A DNA stretch of 20,948 nt from positions 1 through 20,948 of IMG/VR virus record IMGVR_UViG_3300007734_000889; one strand, written 5' to 3'. This document shows positions 1 to 6,940 of the stretch, piece by piece; positions within the stretch are counted from its first letter, which is position 1, and each line of letters opens with the position of its first letter. The translations under genes and the position numbers were made by a program. This stretch comes from a virus. The notes below the pieces were generated by a model. It had not been told where the DNA came from and did not search any database. It worked only from the letters and a program-made list of their open reading frames with translations.

Positions 1-224
1 TTAATGGTTTAGGTAGTGATGACAATTGGAAAGGATACAACATTAAAAGTGGAATATTTGTAGACATGAAAGAGGCAGGCATCATTGATCCAACTAAAGT
101 AACAAGAAGTGCTTTAGAAAATGCAGCGTCAGTTGCTGGAGTAGTATTGTTAACTGAAGCATTAATAGTAGAAGTAAACAACGATAAAAAAGAAGAACCA
201 GCAGGTATGCCTGGAATGTACTAA
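1..224 (+). CDS. groEL: Phage GroEL-like chaperonin, C-terminal fragment (cut by window edge)
   Basis: The open frame runs in from the left edge (first full codon at base 3) and stops at 222-224. The last 73 residues match the end of the Hsp60/GroEL equatorial domain: [19 protein letters not shown], then [19 protein letters not shown], then an acidic tail ending [10 protein letters not shown]. The family's usual tail is Gly-Met rich (GGMPGMM), and this one keeps GMPGM. GroEL forms the double-ring cytosolic folding chamber. A phage copy would be expected to help fold capsid or other large phage proteins, which is inference. No groES is visible, but the upstream side is missing. The stop overlaps the next start by one base (TAATG), implying translational coupling. 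The family call is secure; whether the full protein is intact cannot be judged here. Confidence 0.93.
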   Translation, partial: NGLGSDDNWKGYNIKSGIFVDMKEAGIIDPTKVTRSALENAASVAGVVLLTEALIVEVNNDKKEEPAGMPGMY

Positions 225-469
225 TGGAAAAAGAAGTATACATATTAATAGCAAAACGTGTTCCTCCAGGGGACCGTTTTGTTTTAATAGATGATAAAAC
301 AAACACTGTTCATTTATCATTGACCGAAACACTAGAAGCATACTTTGCTAAAGTACAAAAGGCATATGACTTTAAACTGTCGCCTTTAAAAGGAGAAATA
401 TACATTATTACAAATGAAGAAGTGGCTCCTGAACCACCTAAAAAATTTAACATTTACGGAGACTATTAA
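224..469 (+). CDS. Small unknown protein (81 aa)
   Basis: The 81-residue frame shares one base with the groEL stop, so the two are probably translated together. I do not recognise the family. The sequence looks like a small soluble alpha/beta protein: an opening strand (EVYILIAKRVP), a charged middle, a helix around residues 35-50 and a second strand (GEIYIITNE). There is no signal peptide, transmembrane segment or cysteine motif. Its position behind groEL could suggest a chaperone-linked role, but it shows no GroES features such as a mobile loop. The start is fixed by the overlap; no Shine-Dalgarno is present. Confidence 0.75.
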   Translation: MEKEVYILIAKRVPPGDRFVLIDDKTNTVHLSLTETLEAYFAKVQKAYDFKLSPLKGEIYIITNEEVAPEPPKKFNIYGDY

Positions 470-470
470 T

Positions 471-498
471 TTGGCTTACTAAAAAAACTTAGTATATT
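471..498 (+). promoter_or_regulatory. Candidate promoter TTGGCT-N16-TATATT
   Basis: TTGGCT (471-476) and TATATT (493-498) lie 16 bases apart in the 47-base gap before the gene at 517. TATATTTA also fits most of the Bacteroidetes -7 element TAnnTTTG. Similar arrangements occur at 2617-2645 and 20720-20748, each in a gap before a start codon. The evidence is pattern recurrence only, and the sequence is very AT-rich. Confidence 0.4.
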
Positions 499-516
499 TA
501 AATAAAAATAAAAGTT

Positions 517-819
517 ATGAAAATTGTACTAAAAGAAAACACTCAAAAAGAACTAAAACGTCTTAATTTATTGTATGGAGAAGAAAACTCTTTAGAGTAT
601 GATAATTGGGAAAAAATGTCTGAATTAGAAGTTCTAATCACAGACGCAGGAATGTACGCTGATGGAGCATATGAACAAAATGAATTTGATGATTTAAATG
701 AATGGTGTAAAAGTGTAGGTCCTATGGAATATGAACAAACATATTTAAACACTCATCCTAATGCTGTAAAAAGTAAAATAAATAAAATGTTGAGTAAAAA
801 TATAATTGAAATACTATAA
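517..819 (+). CDS. Small acidic unknown protein (100 aa)
   Basis: I do not recognise this protein. It is acidic, with several Glu/Asp runs in residues 20-75, and looks helical and soluble; a basic stretch (KSKINKMLSK) lies near the C-terminus. There is no membrane segment, cysteine cluster or known motif. The start at 517 has the A-rich AAAAGTTATG context that recurs before neighbouring genes, and a candidate promoter lies just upstream. It is first in a run of four unknown small genes with spacings of 3 to 11 bases, probably one transcript. Small acidic phage proteins are sometimes host-takeover or DNA-mimic proteins, but nothing specific supports that here. Confidence 0.75.
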   Translation: MKIVLKENTQKELKRLNLLYGEENSLEYDNWEKMSELEVLITDAGMYADGAYEQNEFDDLNEWCKSVGPMEYEQTYLNTHPNAVKSKINKMLSKNIIEIL

Positions 820-822
820 GTT

Positions 823-1368
823 ATGAAGTCAAATTTAACAGAAAAACTATTGTCAATATGTGGAAACTCAATGGAGGGTTTTAGCATTAACAATTCAACA
901 GAAAAACAACGTATTCAAGTAGAAGCAGAGTTAATCAAACATTTTGAATTTGATAAAATTGTATGGATGGACTTGCCTTCAGGACTAACAGAAGATAAAC
1001 AAACAGCAATATCTGTAAAGTCTTTAAGAATATCAGACTTAGACAATCCAACTTACAAACATAAAGTAGGATATGTTTACACAATATCATTTACTCCAAA
1101 AATGTACGATCCAGGAGAAATGTACAAACCAGTAAAAGATGGTTGTGTGTTTGGACCTATTGTGTATGACTCAGAAACATTTGAGCCAAAGCAAAGTATT
1201 ACTATATCTTGGTCACCTGATTTTCCTCAAGACATTGATGCTCCAGTAAGAACATATGAAGATGACAAACAAATGATTCGTGACATGTTAGAAAAGGTAC
1301 TAGACAATCATGAAGAGTATAGACCAAAAGGACACATAGGAGGTTTAATAAGATTTACAGCAGTATAA
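823..1368 (+). CDS. Unknown protein (181 aa)
   Basis: This 181-residue soluble protein starts 3 bases after the previous stop in the context ATAAGTTATG. I do not recognise the family. An N-terminal helical part (about 1-45) is followed by a strand-rich part with many Tyr, Pro and Asp residues (about 70-140, including VGYVYTISFTP and SITISWSPDF), then a helix (QMIRDMLEKVLDNHEEY) and a short Gly-rich end. No catalytic motif, signal peptide or membrane segment stands out. C-ending codons (GAC, TAC, AAC) are well represented, as in the replication genes and unlike the homing endonucleases, so it belongs to the resident phage gene set. Confidence 0.78.
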   Translation: MKSNLTEKLLSICGNSMEGFSINNSTEKQRIQVEAELIKHFEFDKIVWMDLPSGLTEDKQTAISVKSLRISDLDNPTYKHKVGYVYTISFTPKMYDPGEMYKPVKDGCVFGPIVYDSETFEPKQSITISWSPDFPQDIDAPVRTYEDDKQMIRDMLEKVLDNHEEYRPKGHIGGLIRFTAV

Positions 1369-1379
1369 AAATAAAAGTT

Positions 1380-1619
1380 ATGAAAGTATTAGTTAACAGA
1401 ATTCTCAACTTAGATGGAACATGGCAAGGTTATAAACTAACTCCACTTCCTGCTTGGGCAAAGCCAACATGGTCTGATCCAGGCAAACAATTTATATCAC
1501 TAGGTGAAATAGTTGAATTTTATCAATTACAAAATATACGTGAGTTAGGTGTAAAATATTCTTATGATAATAAAAATCAAAAATATGGTATTGAAGAATA
1601 TGAAGCAATTCTAAAATAA
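1380..1619 (+). CDS. Small unknown protein (79 aa)
   Basis: This is an unrecognised 79-residue protein. It opens with a strand (MKVLVNRIL), has a Trp/Pro-rich middle (residues 15-35, PLPAWAKPTW) and ends in a likely helix. It has no cysteines and no membrane segment. The start is preceded by ATAAAAGTTATG, one of the clearest copies of the local start-codon context. It lies 11 bases after the previous gene and 6 before the next. Confidence 0.72.
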   Translation: MKVLVNRILNLDGTWQGYKLTPLPAWAKPTWSDPGKQFISLGEIVEFYQLQNIRELGVKYSYDNKNQKYGIEEYEAILK

Positions 1620-1625
1620 AAGGTT

Positions 1626-1853
1626 ATGGAATATAGTACAAGACTCTTATATAAAGATAAAATGCATCCTGAAATATACAATTCAAATATTCCAATGGAT
1701 CAAAAAATATTTTTACAAGAACAATTAGAGTACTTAAAAGGTGACTTTGATAAGTTGCTTGAAGACATAGAAAAATATGCTGTACTTCCTGATGTAGAAG
1801 ATTATGAAAATGCTACACACATTAGAGATTATAGAAAAAGTTTACAAAAATAA
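1626..1853 (+). CDS. Small helical unknown protein (75 aa)
   Basis: This 75-residue protein is mostly helical by composition, with a central charged stretch (residues 24-50, including EQLEYLKGDFDKLLEDIEKY) that could form a short coiled coil. I recognise no family. The start follows AAAAGGTTATG, whose GG makes it marginally closer to a ribosome-binding site than its neighbours. It is the last gene before the first homing endonuclease, so its 3' flank marks that insertion boundary. Confidence 0.72.
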   Translation: MEYSTRLLYKDKMHPEIYNSNIPMDQKIFLQEQLEYLKGDFDKLLEDIEKYAVLPDVEDYENATHIRDYRKSLQK

Positions 1854-1856
1854 GTT

Positions 1857-1885
1857 ATGACAAAAAAGTACTCCTAACATATATT
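1857..1885 (+). promoter_or_regulatory. Ambiguous site: vestigial gene start or weak promoter
   Basis: After the stop at 1853 comes AAGTTATG, the start context used by the surrounding genes, but the frame is only MTKKYS and a stop (1857-1877). This resembles the start of the clamp-loader gene beyond the endonuclease (MSKKIN), so it may be a relic of the pre-insertion junction. The same bases can also be read as ATGACA-N17-TATATT (1857-1885), a weak promoter for the endonuclease. The sequence cannot separate the two. Confidence 0.3.
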
Positions 1886-1888
1886 AAG

Positions 1889-1900
1889 AATATTTATAAT
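1889..1900 (+). promoter_or_regulatory. AATATTTATAAT motif before homing endonuclease 1
   Basis: This exact 12-base motif ends 3 bases before the ATG at 1904. Copies also precede the start codons at 3881 (11 of 12 bases), 9468 and 11942. It contains TATAAT and resembles the T4 late-promoter core TATAAATA, but sits so close to the start that transcripts would be leaderless or nearly so. It may instead be an unstructured A/U-rich translation-initiation element. Confidence 0.4.
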
Positions 1901-1903
1901 AAA

Positions 1904-2638
1904 ATGACTTATATATATCTTGTTGAAAAATGTTTTGGAGATCCTAATAAAATATATGTTGGTAAAACAAAAGGATCTAGAAAAAGTAATCATAAAAAAA
2001 CCTATGGAGACCAAATTGAATATTCTATTATAGATGAAGTAAATTCACTTAAATATGAAGATTGGGAACCATTAGAAACATTTTGGATAGAGTATTTTAA
2101 ATTCTTAGGTTTTATAGTAGTAAATAAACGTAAAAAAGGTGGAAGTGGTTCTGAGTTTTGTACTAAAGAAACTCGTGATAAAATTAGTAAAGGAAATTTA
2201 GGTAAAAGCAGGCATACATTTATATCAAAACAAAAAATAAGTCTTAAATTAAGAGGTAAACCTAAATCTGAAGAAACTAAATGTAGGATGAGACATCCAA
2301 AATTATCATCTGAAAAGATGAAGAGACCTAAATTAACATCTAAAAAAGGATTAGAACATAAAACATATGGAACTAAAAAACCTATTGGTTTTGGAAAAAA
2401 TTTAAGTAAACAAAGAAAAGGAATACCTAAACCTATAGGAACAGGATATAATATAAGTAAAGGAAAAATAGGAAAAGGTCTTAAACCTATTATACAATAT
2501 GATTTAGAAGGAAATTTTATAAAAGAATGGAAAGGTATAGTAGAAGCAGAAAAATTTATAAAAGGAGATGTAGGAGCATGTTGTAGAGGAATTCAAAAAA
2601 CAGCTGGAAAGTACGTTTGGAAATTTAAAAATCCTTAA
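1904..2638 (+). CDS. GIY-YIG homing endonuclease with NUMOD repeats
   Basis: This is a probable free-standing homing endonuclease, an enzyme that cuts alleles lacking the gene so that repair copies it in. The N-terminal GIY-YIG domain (about 1-85) shows YIYLVE (3-8), KIYVGKT (16-22) and the probable catalytic Glu58 in LETFWIEYF. Residues 85-195 are Lys-rich NUMOD3-like DNA-binding repeats (CTKETRDKISKGNLGK, KPKSEETKCRMR). The C-terminus (195-242, IIQYDLEGNFIKEW to GKYVWKF) matches NUMOD1. It sits just upstream of the gp44-like clamp-loader gene, and replication genes are classic sites for such elements in T4-like phages. Codons are almost all A/T-ending, unlike the genes on either side, which supports recent arrival. 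All expected domains appear present, so it may be active. Confidence 0.9.
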   Translation: MTYIYLVEKCFGDPNKIYVGKTKGSRKSNHKKTYGDQIEYSIIDEVNSLKYEDWEPLETFWIEYFKFLGFIVVNKRKKGGSGSEFCTKETRDKISKGNLGKSRHTFISKQKISLKLRGKPKSEETKCRMRHPKLSSEKMKRPKLTSKKGLEHKTYGTKKPIGFGKNLSKQRKGIPKPIGTGYNISKGKIGKGLKPIIQYDLEGNFIKEWKGIVEAEKFIKGDVGACCRGIQKTAGKYVWKFKNP

Positions 2639-2645
2639 ATATATT
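2617..2645 (+). promoter_or_regulatory. Candidate promoter TTGGAA-N17-TATATT
   Basis: TTGGAA (2617-2622) and TATATT (2640-2645) are 17 bases apart. The first element lies within the last codons of the homing endonuclease and the second in the 21-base gap before the clamp-loader gene. It resembles the sites at 471 and 20720. It could restore transcription of the clamp loader downstream of the inserted endonuclease. Support is pattern only. Confidence 0.35.
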
Positions 2646-2659
2646 TAAATAAAAGTTAT

Positions 2660-3580
2660 ATGAGTAAAAAAATTAATTACATATTAAACGAAAAATATAG
2701 ACCTGATACTTTAGAAGGATATATTTGTAAAGATGAAATTAAAGTTAAGTTTCAAGAATTTATAGTTGCCAATCAGATCCCACACCTCCTGTTTGCAGGA
2801 AAACCAGGCGCAGGAAAAACAACACTTGCAAAAATATTAGTCAACAACATTGACTGTGACTTTCTTTACATCAATGCTACTGATGAAAGATCAATAGACA
2901 TTATGAGAGACAAGGTAGGAGCATTTGCTGCTGCTGGATCATTTAAGCCACTCAAAATAGTGATACTTGATGAAGCAACTCACATTTTACAAGCATCTCA
3001 AGTCATTCTGTTAAACATGATGGAAACATATTCTTTAACAACTCGTTTTATTTTAACAGGAAACTACGCAGAACGATTGATTGAACCTTTAAGAAGCAGA
3101 TGTCAAGAATTTGACTTGTCACCTCCAAGTAAAAAAGTAGTGGCACAACACATTAGCGTCATCTTAGACAAGGAAGACATTGAGTATGAAATTCAAGATC
3201 TAGTAACAATTGTAAACAAGTTTTATCCTGACTTTAGAAAAATCATCAACAACTGTCAAAAGTACACTGTTGATGGAACTTTAACATTAGACAATTCAGT
3301 AAATTTAACTGACGACTATCAAGTAAAAATACTAGAAGAATTAAAAAAACCGTCTATCAAATCGTTTAATCTTATAAGACAAATTATCGCAAATGCTGAA
3401 GTAGAGTCTTTTGAAAGTTTATATAGATTTTTATATGACAAGTTAAGTGAGTATGCTAACGGAAATGAAGGATGTATAATTTGTACTTTAGAGGAGTACA
3501 TGTACCACGCAACATTTAGACTTGACAAAGAAATAAACATCATGTCGTGTATAAGTAAAATTTTAGAAACAATCAAATAA
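2660..3580 (+). CDS. 44: Sliding-clamp loader large subunit (T4 gp44-like AAA+ ATPase)
   Basis: This is the ATPase that opens and loads the sliding clamp onto primed DNA. The AAA+ core shows Walker A GKPGAGKTT (47-55), Walker B VILDEA (101-106), sensor 1 in ILTGN (131-135) and the SRC motif (146-148) whose arginine acts as a finger on the neighbouring subunit's ATP. An RFC-like start (KYRPDTLEGYICKDE) lies at 12-26, and a helical collar domain fills about 230-306. At 306 residues it is close to T4 gp44 (319). It works with the gp62-like subunit at 4776, but an 83-residue gene and a homing endonuclease separate the two. The start uses GTTATATG. C-ending codons are common, as in the resident phage genes. 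Confidence 0.94.
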   Translation: MSKKINYILNEKYRPDTLEGYICKDEIKVKFQEFIVANQIPHLLFAGKPGAGKTTLAKILVNNIDCDFLYINATDERSIDIMRDKVGAFAAAGSFKPLKIVILDEATHILQASQVILLNMMETYSLTTRFILTGNYAERLIEPLRSRCQEFDLSPPSKKVVAQHISVILDKEDIEYEIQDLVTIVNKFYPDFRKIINNCQKYTVDGTLTLDNSVNLTDDYQVKILEELKKPSIKSFNLIRQIIANAEVESFESLYRFLYDKLSEYANGNEGCIICTLEEYMYHATFRLDKEINIMSCISKILETIK

Positions 3581-3591
3581 ACAAATAAAAA

Positions 3592-3843
3592 ATGAGTCAA
3601 GAACAATTAAAAATGAATGTGGACATTAAACAAACCACACCAGTTAAAGTAAATGGGAAAATTTTAATTTTAAATGAAGGTACTATTCTTAGAAAAGGAA
3701 GTAGATTTCTACTAGGGACAGACTCCGATCCATTAATCCCTATCCCTATATATTTTGATATAGAAACTAACAAAATATTATTAGATTTATTACCAAAAGA
3801 AATTAGAGATGAATATAAAGAAATAGGATTTTCATTGGAATAA
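3592..3843 (+). CDS. Small unknown protein (83 aa)
   Basis: This 83-residue protein follows the clamp-loader ATPase by 11 bases and ends in a double stop (TAATAG). I do not recognise it. Residues 15-60 look like a compact beta structure (VKVNGKILILNEGTIL, RFLLG, IPIYFDIETNKI), followed by an acidic helix. It has no cysteines or membrane segments. It lies between gp44-like and gp62-like genes, which are adjacent in T4, so it is either an added replication accessory gene or a passenger of the insertion that brought the neighbouring endonuclease. Confidence 0.7.
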   Translation: MSQEQLKMNVDIKQTTPVKVNGKILILNEGTILRKGSRFLLGTDSDPLIPIPIYFDIETNKILLDLLPKEIRDEYKEIGFSLE

Positions 3844-3865
3844 TAGCGTCTTTTATAGTTTCCAT

Positions 3866-3876
3866 AATATTTATAA
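3866..3876 (+). promoter_or_regulatory. AATATTTATAA motif before homing endonuclease 2
   Basis: This is a second copy of the A/T motif found before the starts at 1904, 9468 and 11942. Here it extends as TTTATAAATA, so it holds a perfect T4 late-promoter octamer TATAAATA (3872-3879) one base before the ATG at 3881. That is too close to give a transcript with a normal leader. Confidence 0.4.
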
Positions 3877-3880
3877 ATAA

Positions 3881-4798
3881 ATGGAAAAATATACCAAGCA
3901 GCATTATTTAAATATAATAAAAAATAAATGTAATATAAATGATATAGATCTACATATAAGTAATAAATCTATGGAAACCAGAATTACTTTTAAATGTGAT
4001 AAACATGGAGAAAGTATTTGGAGATGGCAAAATGCTAAAAACAAAGATACTATAAATTGTAAAAAATGTTCTGAATTAGAAAGAAATTTAAAGTATTTTA
4101 ATATTGAATTATCAAATTTAAATTTTGAATTAATTACACCTGAATTATATTTAGGATCTAAATCTAAAATTTTAGTTAAATGTACCATTCATGGTGAAAT
4201 ATTTTTAAAAACAGATAGAAATACGCTTTTAAATAAATCTACTGTTTGTTCTTTATGTCAAAGAGATAAATATAAAGAAATATATAAAAATAAATTTATA
4301 GAAAAAGCAAAAATAATACATGATGATTTTTATTCATATGAAAATATTAATTACATAGATGTAATGTCTAAAATAGAAATTCCATGCCCCAAACATGGGG
4401 TATTTTTACAGACCCCAGATGCACATATTAGAGGACAAAAATGTCCTAAATGTGTTATTTCATATAAAGAAAACTACATAAAAGAAATTTTAGAAAAATA
4501 TAAATTTGAATATGTTTTTAATAAAGGACATAAACTTTTAATAAATCCAAAAACAAATTATCCTCTAAAACCAGATTTTTGGTTAGAAAAATATAATCTA
4601 GTTATAGAATATGATGGAATATCTCATTTTAAACAAATATATTCAAAAGAAGGATTTGAAAGAACACAAAAGTTAGATGTTTTAAAAAACAAATTATGTA
4701 AGAAGCATAAAATTAAAATTTGGAGATTTAATAAAAATAATTTATATTTATTAGAAAAAAAATTAATAAAATTATATGAAATCTACAACAACAAGTAA
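3881..4798 (+). CDS. Homing-type endonuclease: zinc knuckles plus Vsr-like PD-(D/E)xK nuclease
   Basis: The N-terminal two thirds hold three repeats of the form C-x2-HG then CxxC: Cys39/HG42/Cys60/Cys63, Cys101/HG104/Cys123/Cys126 and Cys169/HG172/Cys188/Cys191. These are probable zinc-binding DNA-recognition modules. The C-terminus (about 195-305) has a Vsr-like PD-(D/E)xK core: KPDFWLE (230-236), LVIEYDGISHF (240-250) and a late KIKIWRF strand. Such proteins are known as free-standing mobile endonucleases in phages and giant viruses. It interrupts the clamp-loader operon just before the gp62-like gene, and its last 23 bases overlap that gene's start, so coupling is maintained. Asp codons are almost all GAT, unlike the neighbours. 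The fold call is good; mobility is inferred. Confidence 0.82.
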   Translation: MEKYTKQHYLNIIKNKCNINDIDLHISNKSMETRITFKCDKHGESIWRWQNAKNKDTINCKKCSELERNLKYFNIELSNLNFELITPELYLGSKSKILVKCTIHGEIFLKTDRNTLLNKSTVCSLCQRDKYKEIYKNKFIEKAKIIHDDFYSYENINYIDVMSKIEIPCPKHGVFLQTPDAHIRGQKCPKCVISYKENYIKEILEKYKFEYVFNKGHKLLINPKTNYPLKPDFWLEKYNLVIEYDGISHFKQIYSKEGFERTQKLDVLKNKLCKKHKIKIWRFNKNNLYLLEKKLIKLYEIYNNK

Positions 4799-5225
4799 AG
4801 CAAAAACATTTACCATCTTTGACTTTCTTAAGGCAATAATTGACACAAAACCAAATTGGGAAACGTTTAGTCCAGAACAATGTAAAATATTTCAACCATA
4901 TCTTATTAATCGTTTTTTAAGCATGAATCCAAAGTACATTGACATTGTAAACTACATTCAAGGACTAAACATTCAAGACAGTAAAAAGTTATATGAAGTG
5001 TACTGTTTTATGATTCCACAAAGTAAAAACACTTACTCTGCTTACATCAAGTCAAATGTAAAGAAAACGTCGTCACCTGAAGTACTCCAACACGTTTCTG
5101 AGTATTTTAAATGTTCAACAGTTGAAGCGTCAGAGTACATTCAATTGACAGATGAAAAATGGTTAGAGAATATATTAGTAAGTAAGGGAATAGACGAAAA
5201 ACAAGTTAAAAAACTTATAAAATAA
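4776..5225 (+). CDS. 62: Sliding-clamp loader small subunit (T4 gp62-like)
   Basis: This is the non-ATPase subunit that completes the clamp loader with the gp44-like ATPase. It has the gp62 pattern: an early FDFLKAI helix (residues 16-22), then YLINRFLSMNPKYID (about 47-61), a central YCFMIPQSKN segment, and a C-terminal helical part with VLQHVSEYFKCSTVEASEYI. It is 149 residues against 187 in T4, within the range for distant relatives. The ATG lies inside the end of the upstream endonuclease (23-base overlap), and the stop overlaps the next start by one base. Its C-ending codon use matches the gp44-like gene rather than the endonuclease. Identification rests on motif resemblance and on its position beside gp44. 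Confidence 0.8.
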   Translation: MKSTTTSKAKTFTIFDFLKAIIDTKPNWETFSPEQCKIFQPYLINRFLSMNPKYIDIVNYIQGLNIQDSKKLYEVYCFMIPQSKNTYSAYIKSNVKKTSSPEVLQHVSEYFKCSTVEASEYIQLTDEKWLENILVSKGIDEKQVKKLIK

Positions 5226-5587
5226 TGGCTAAAGAAGAAAAAGAATACGCTGAACTATCAGTTATAGCTCAACTAGAAGAAGAATATCCAACCATTGCAA
5301 ATGGATACAAGAAAATCATTAGAGAACAGTATGAACTGTTTGCTAGAAAACATCTTGACTATGGCTTAACTAATGTAGCGGCAGGTACTCAACTAGCAAA
5401 TGATGAAGAAAAACAATTCGCTTTAACAGGCTTGTTTTTCAGACTAAACGATAAAGTGAGTAGATGGAAAAATCTTATCATGACTAAACAAACTGCTAAA
5501 AATGAAACTTTAACAGACACTTATCAAGACATCACTAACTATGGTATTATAGCACAGTTAGTAGAGAGAGGATTGTGGAAAAAATAA
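5225..5587 (+). CDS. DUF1599 / Nmad1 nucleotide-modification-associated protein
   Basis: Residues 25-120 match DUF1599, also named nucleotide modification associated domain 1: FARKHLDYG (39-47), GLFFRLNDKVSRWKNL (69-84), then NETLTDTYQDITNYGIIAQL (93-112). The family occurs in phages and bacteria, often near nucleotide-metabolism or base-modification genes; its biochemical reaction is not firmly established as far as I know. The length of 120 residues is typical. The start overlaps the gp62-like stop by one base, and the next gene begins one base after its own stop, so it is part of the replication and nucleotide operon. The neighbouring HAD hydrolase strengthens a nucleotide-related role, which is inference. 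Confidence 0.82.
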   Translation: MAKEEKEYAELSVIAQLEEEYPTIANGYKKIIREQYELFARKHLDYGLTNVAAGTQLANDEEKQFALTGLFFRLNDKVSRWKNLIMTKQTAKNETLTDTYQDITNYGIIAQLVERGLWKK

Positions 5588-5588
5588 T

Positions 5589-5987
5589 ATGGACATAGCA
5601 GTTGATTTTGATGGAACATGTGTAACACATGAATATCCTAAAGTAGGTGAAGACATAGGAGCAGTACCTGTGTTAAAAGCACTAGTGGAAAAAGGTCACA
5701 GACTAATGTTGTGGACTATGAGAGGTAATAAACCAACTTCAGAAGGAGTAAATACTTTACAAGACGCTGTTGATTGGTTTAAGAAGAATGATATACTACT
5801 TTGGGGTATAAATGAAAATCCTGAACAAAAGTCAAGTGGATGGACCAACAGTAACAAACAATATGCTCAATTATATATTGATGACACTGCATTAGGATGT
5901 CCATTAATGTATGATTGGGGAATTGAAAGACCATTTGTTAATTGGAGAGAAGTAGAAAAAATGTTAAAAGAAAAAGGTATACTATAA
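5589..5987 (+). CDS. HAD-superfamily hydrolase, BT0820-type
   Basis: This is a small cap-less HAD phosphohydrolase of 132 residues. Motif I is VDFDGT (5-10) with the nucleophile Asp6 and Asp8. Motif II is probably Thr43 in LMLWTMRG, and motif IV is the Asp pair in YIDDTALG (98-99). The family resembles the Bacteroides BT0820 hydrolase, a hint that the host is in the Bacteroidetes. It would act in the cytosol on a small phosphorylated substrate, possibly a nucleotide given its neighbours. The stop shares one base with the next start. Confidence 0.85.
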   Translation: MDIAVDFDGTCVTHEYPKVGEDIGAVPVLKALVEKGHRLMLWTMRGNKPTSEGVNTLQDAVDWFKKNDILLWGINENPEQKSSGWTNSNKQYAQLYIDDTALGCPLMYDWGIERPFVNWREVEKMLKEKGIL

Positions 5988-6940
5988 TGGCTAAAAACAA
6001 AATTCCTTCTATCATAAAGAAAATACAGGAGTACAAGCCAACAGCTGTTGACTATGCATTTCAAAAAAGCATATCTTACTCACAACTGTCAATGTATTTG
6101 TCTTGTCCTAAAAAGTGGTCTTTACAGTATAAGGAAGGACATAAAATACCTAGTTTTTCTATCAACATGACTTTTGGAACTGCAGTGCATGAAACACTGC
6201 AAAACTACTTGTCTGTGATGTACAATGAAAGTGGAGTAAAGGCAGATGCCATAAACATAGAAGAATACTTTGAAGAAAGATTTAGAGAAAACTATGCTAA
6301 AGGATATAAGGACAACAAGAATGTTCATTTCAGCAGTCCAAAAGAAATGAGAGAATTTTATGATGATGGTTTAGCCATATTAGACTTTATCAAGAAAAAA
6401 CGAAGTGAATATTTTAGTTTGAAAGATTGGCATTTAGTGGGAATTGAAATTCCCATTGTTATTGCGCCAAATAAAACACACAACAACGTTTTATTTAATG
6501 GATTTATCGACTTAGTATTGTATCATGAACCTACAAACAAATTCGTTATATACGACATAAAGACTAGTGGAAGAGGTTGGTCAGACAAGGAAAAGAAAGA
6601 CGAAGTCAAACAATTTCAAATATTGTTGTACAAGTCATATTTTAGTGAACAGTTTGGAGTAGACATTGAAAATATTGATGTTGAATTTTTTATTGTAAAA
6701 AGAAAAATATGGGAGGAATGTGAATTTCCTCAAAAACGTGTTCAACAGTTTGCACCTGCAAATGGCAAAACAAAAGTTAAAAAGTCTAAAGCAGCGTTGG
6801 ATACTTTTATAGAAGAAACATTTAATCTTGATGGTTCATATAAGACTGTAAGTCATCAAGCAACACCGTCAAAATGGGCCTGTGCTTACTGTCCTTACAA
6901 ATTAAATAAGGAGTTGTGCAATAAGGCAATTTTAAAATAG
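5987..6940 (+). CDS. PD-(D/E)XK nuclease, Cas4/RecB-like with probable Fe-S cluster
   Basis: This 317-residue nuclease has the RecB/Cas4 layout. YSQLSMYLSCPKKW (31-44) carries the first cluster cysteine, Cys40. GTAVHE (64-69) gives the family's His68. GFIDLV (172-177) supplies Asp175 and YDIKT (189-193) supplies Asp190 and Lys192. QILLY (211-215) is the QxxxY motif. Cys299, Cys302 and Cys311 near the C-terminus complete a C...CxxC...C set typical of Fe-S nucleases such as Cas4 and AddB. It probably processes DNA ends during replication or recombination, or degrades host DNA. I chose the start at 5987 (TAATG overlap with the HAD gene); an in-frame ATG at 5942 would add 15 residues inside that gene. 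Confidence 0.88.
   Translation: MAKNKIPSIIKKIQEYKPTAVDYAFQKSISYSQLSMYLSCPKKWSLQYKEGHKIPSFSINMTFGTAVHETLQNYLSVMYNESGVKADAINIEEYFEERFRENYAKGYKDNKNVHFSSPKEMREFYDDGLAILDFIKKKRSEYFSLKDWHLVGIEIPIVIAPNKTHNNVLFNGFIDLVLYHEPTNKFVIYDIKTSGRGWSDKEKKDEVKQFQILLYKSYFSEQFGVDIENIDVEFFIVKRKIWEECEFPQKRVQQFAPANGKTKVKKSKAALDTFIEETFNLDGSYKTVSHQATPSKWACAYCPYKLNKELCNKAILK

Noticed and set aside
94-306. Open frames on the - strand (for example 94-306, 543-752, 3319-3606, 12108-12413)
   Set aside because: They lie opposite well-supported + strand genes, show hydrophobic or Phe/Ser/Leu-rich complements of Lys/Glu-rich coding sequence, and have no motifs or spacing consistent with genes.
517-819. Anti-CRISPR or DNA-mimic identity for the acidic 100-residue protein
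   Set aside because: Acidity alone is not specific, and there is no anti-CRISPR-associated regulator next to it.
4387-4407. CCCC-6-GGGG hairpin followed by TATTTTT, like an intrinsic terminator
   Set aside because: The stem is only four pairs and it lies inside the coding region for a Cys-Pro-Lys-His-Gly zinc knuckle, which explains the bases.
4389-4798. Self-splicing intron around the endonuclease genes
   Set aside because: No interrupted exon flanks these genes: the clamp-loader frames are complete on their own, so free-standing endonucleases fit better.
5942-5986. Upstream in-frame ATG for the Cas4-like nuclease
   Set aside because: It adds 15 basic residues lying inside the HAD gene; the ATG at 5987 forms the TAATG overlap seen repeatedly in this genome.
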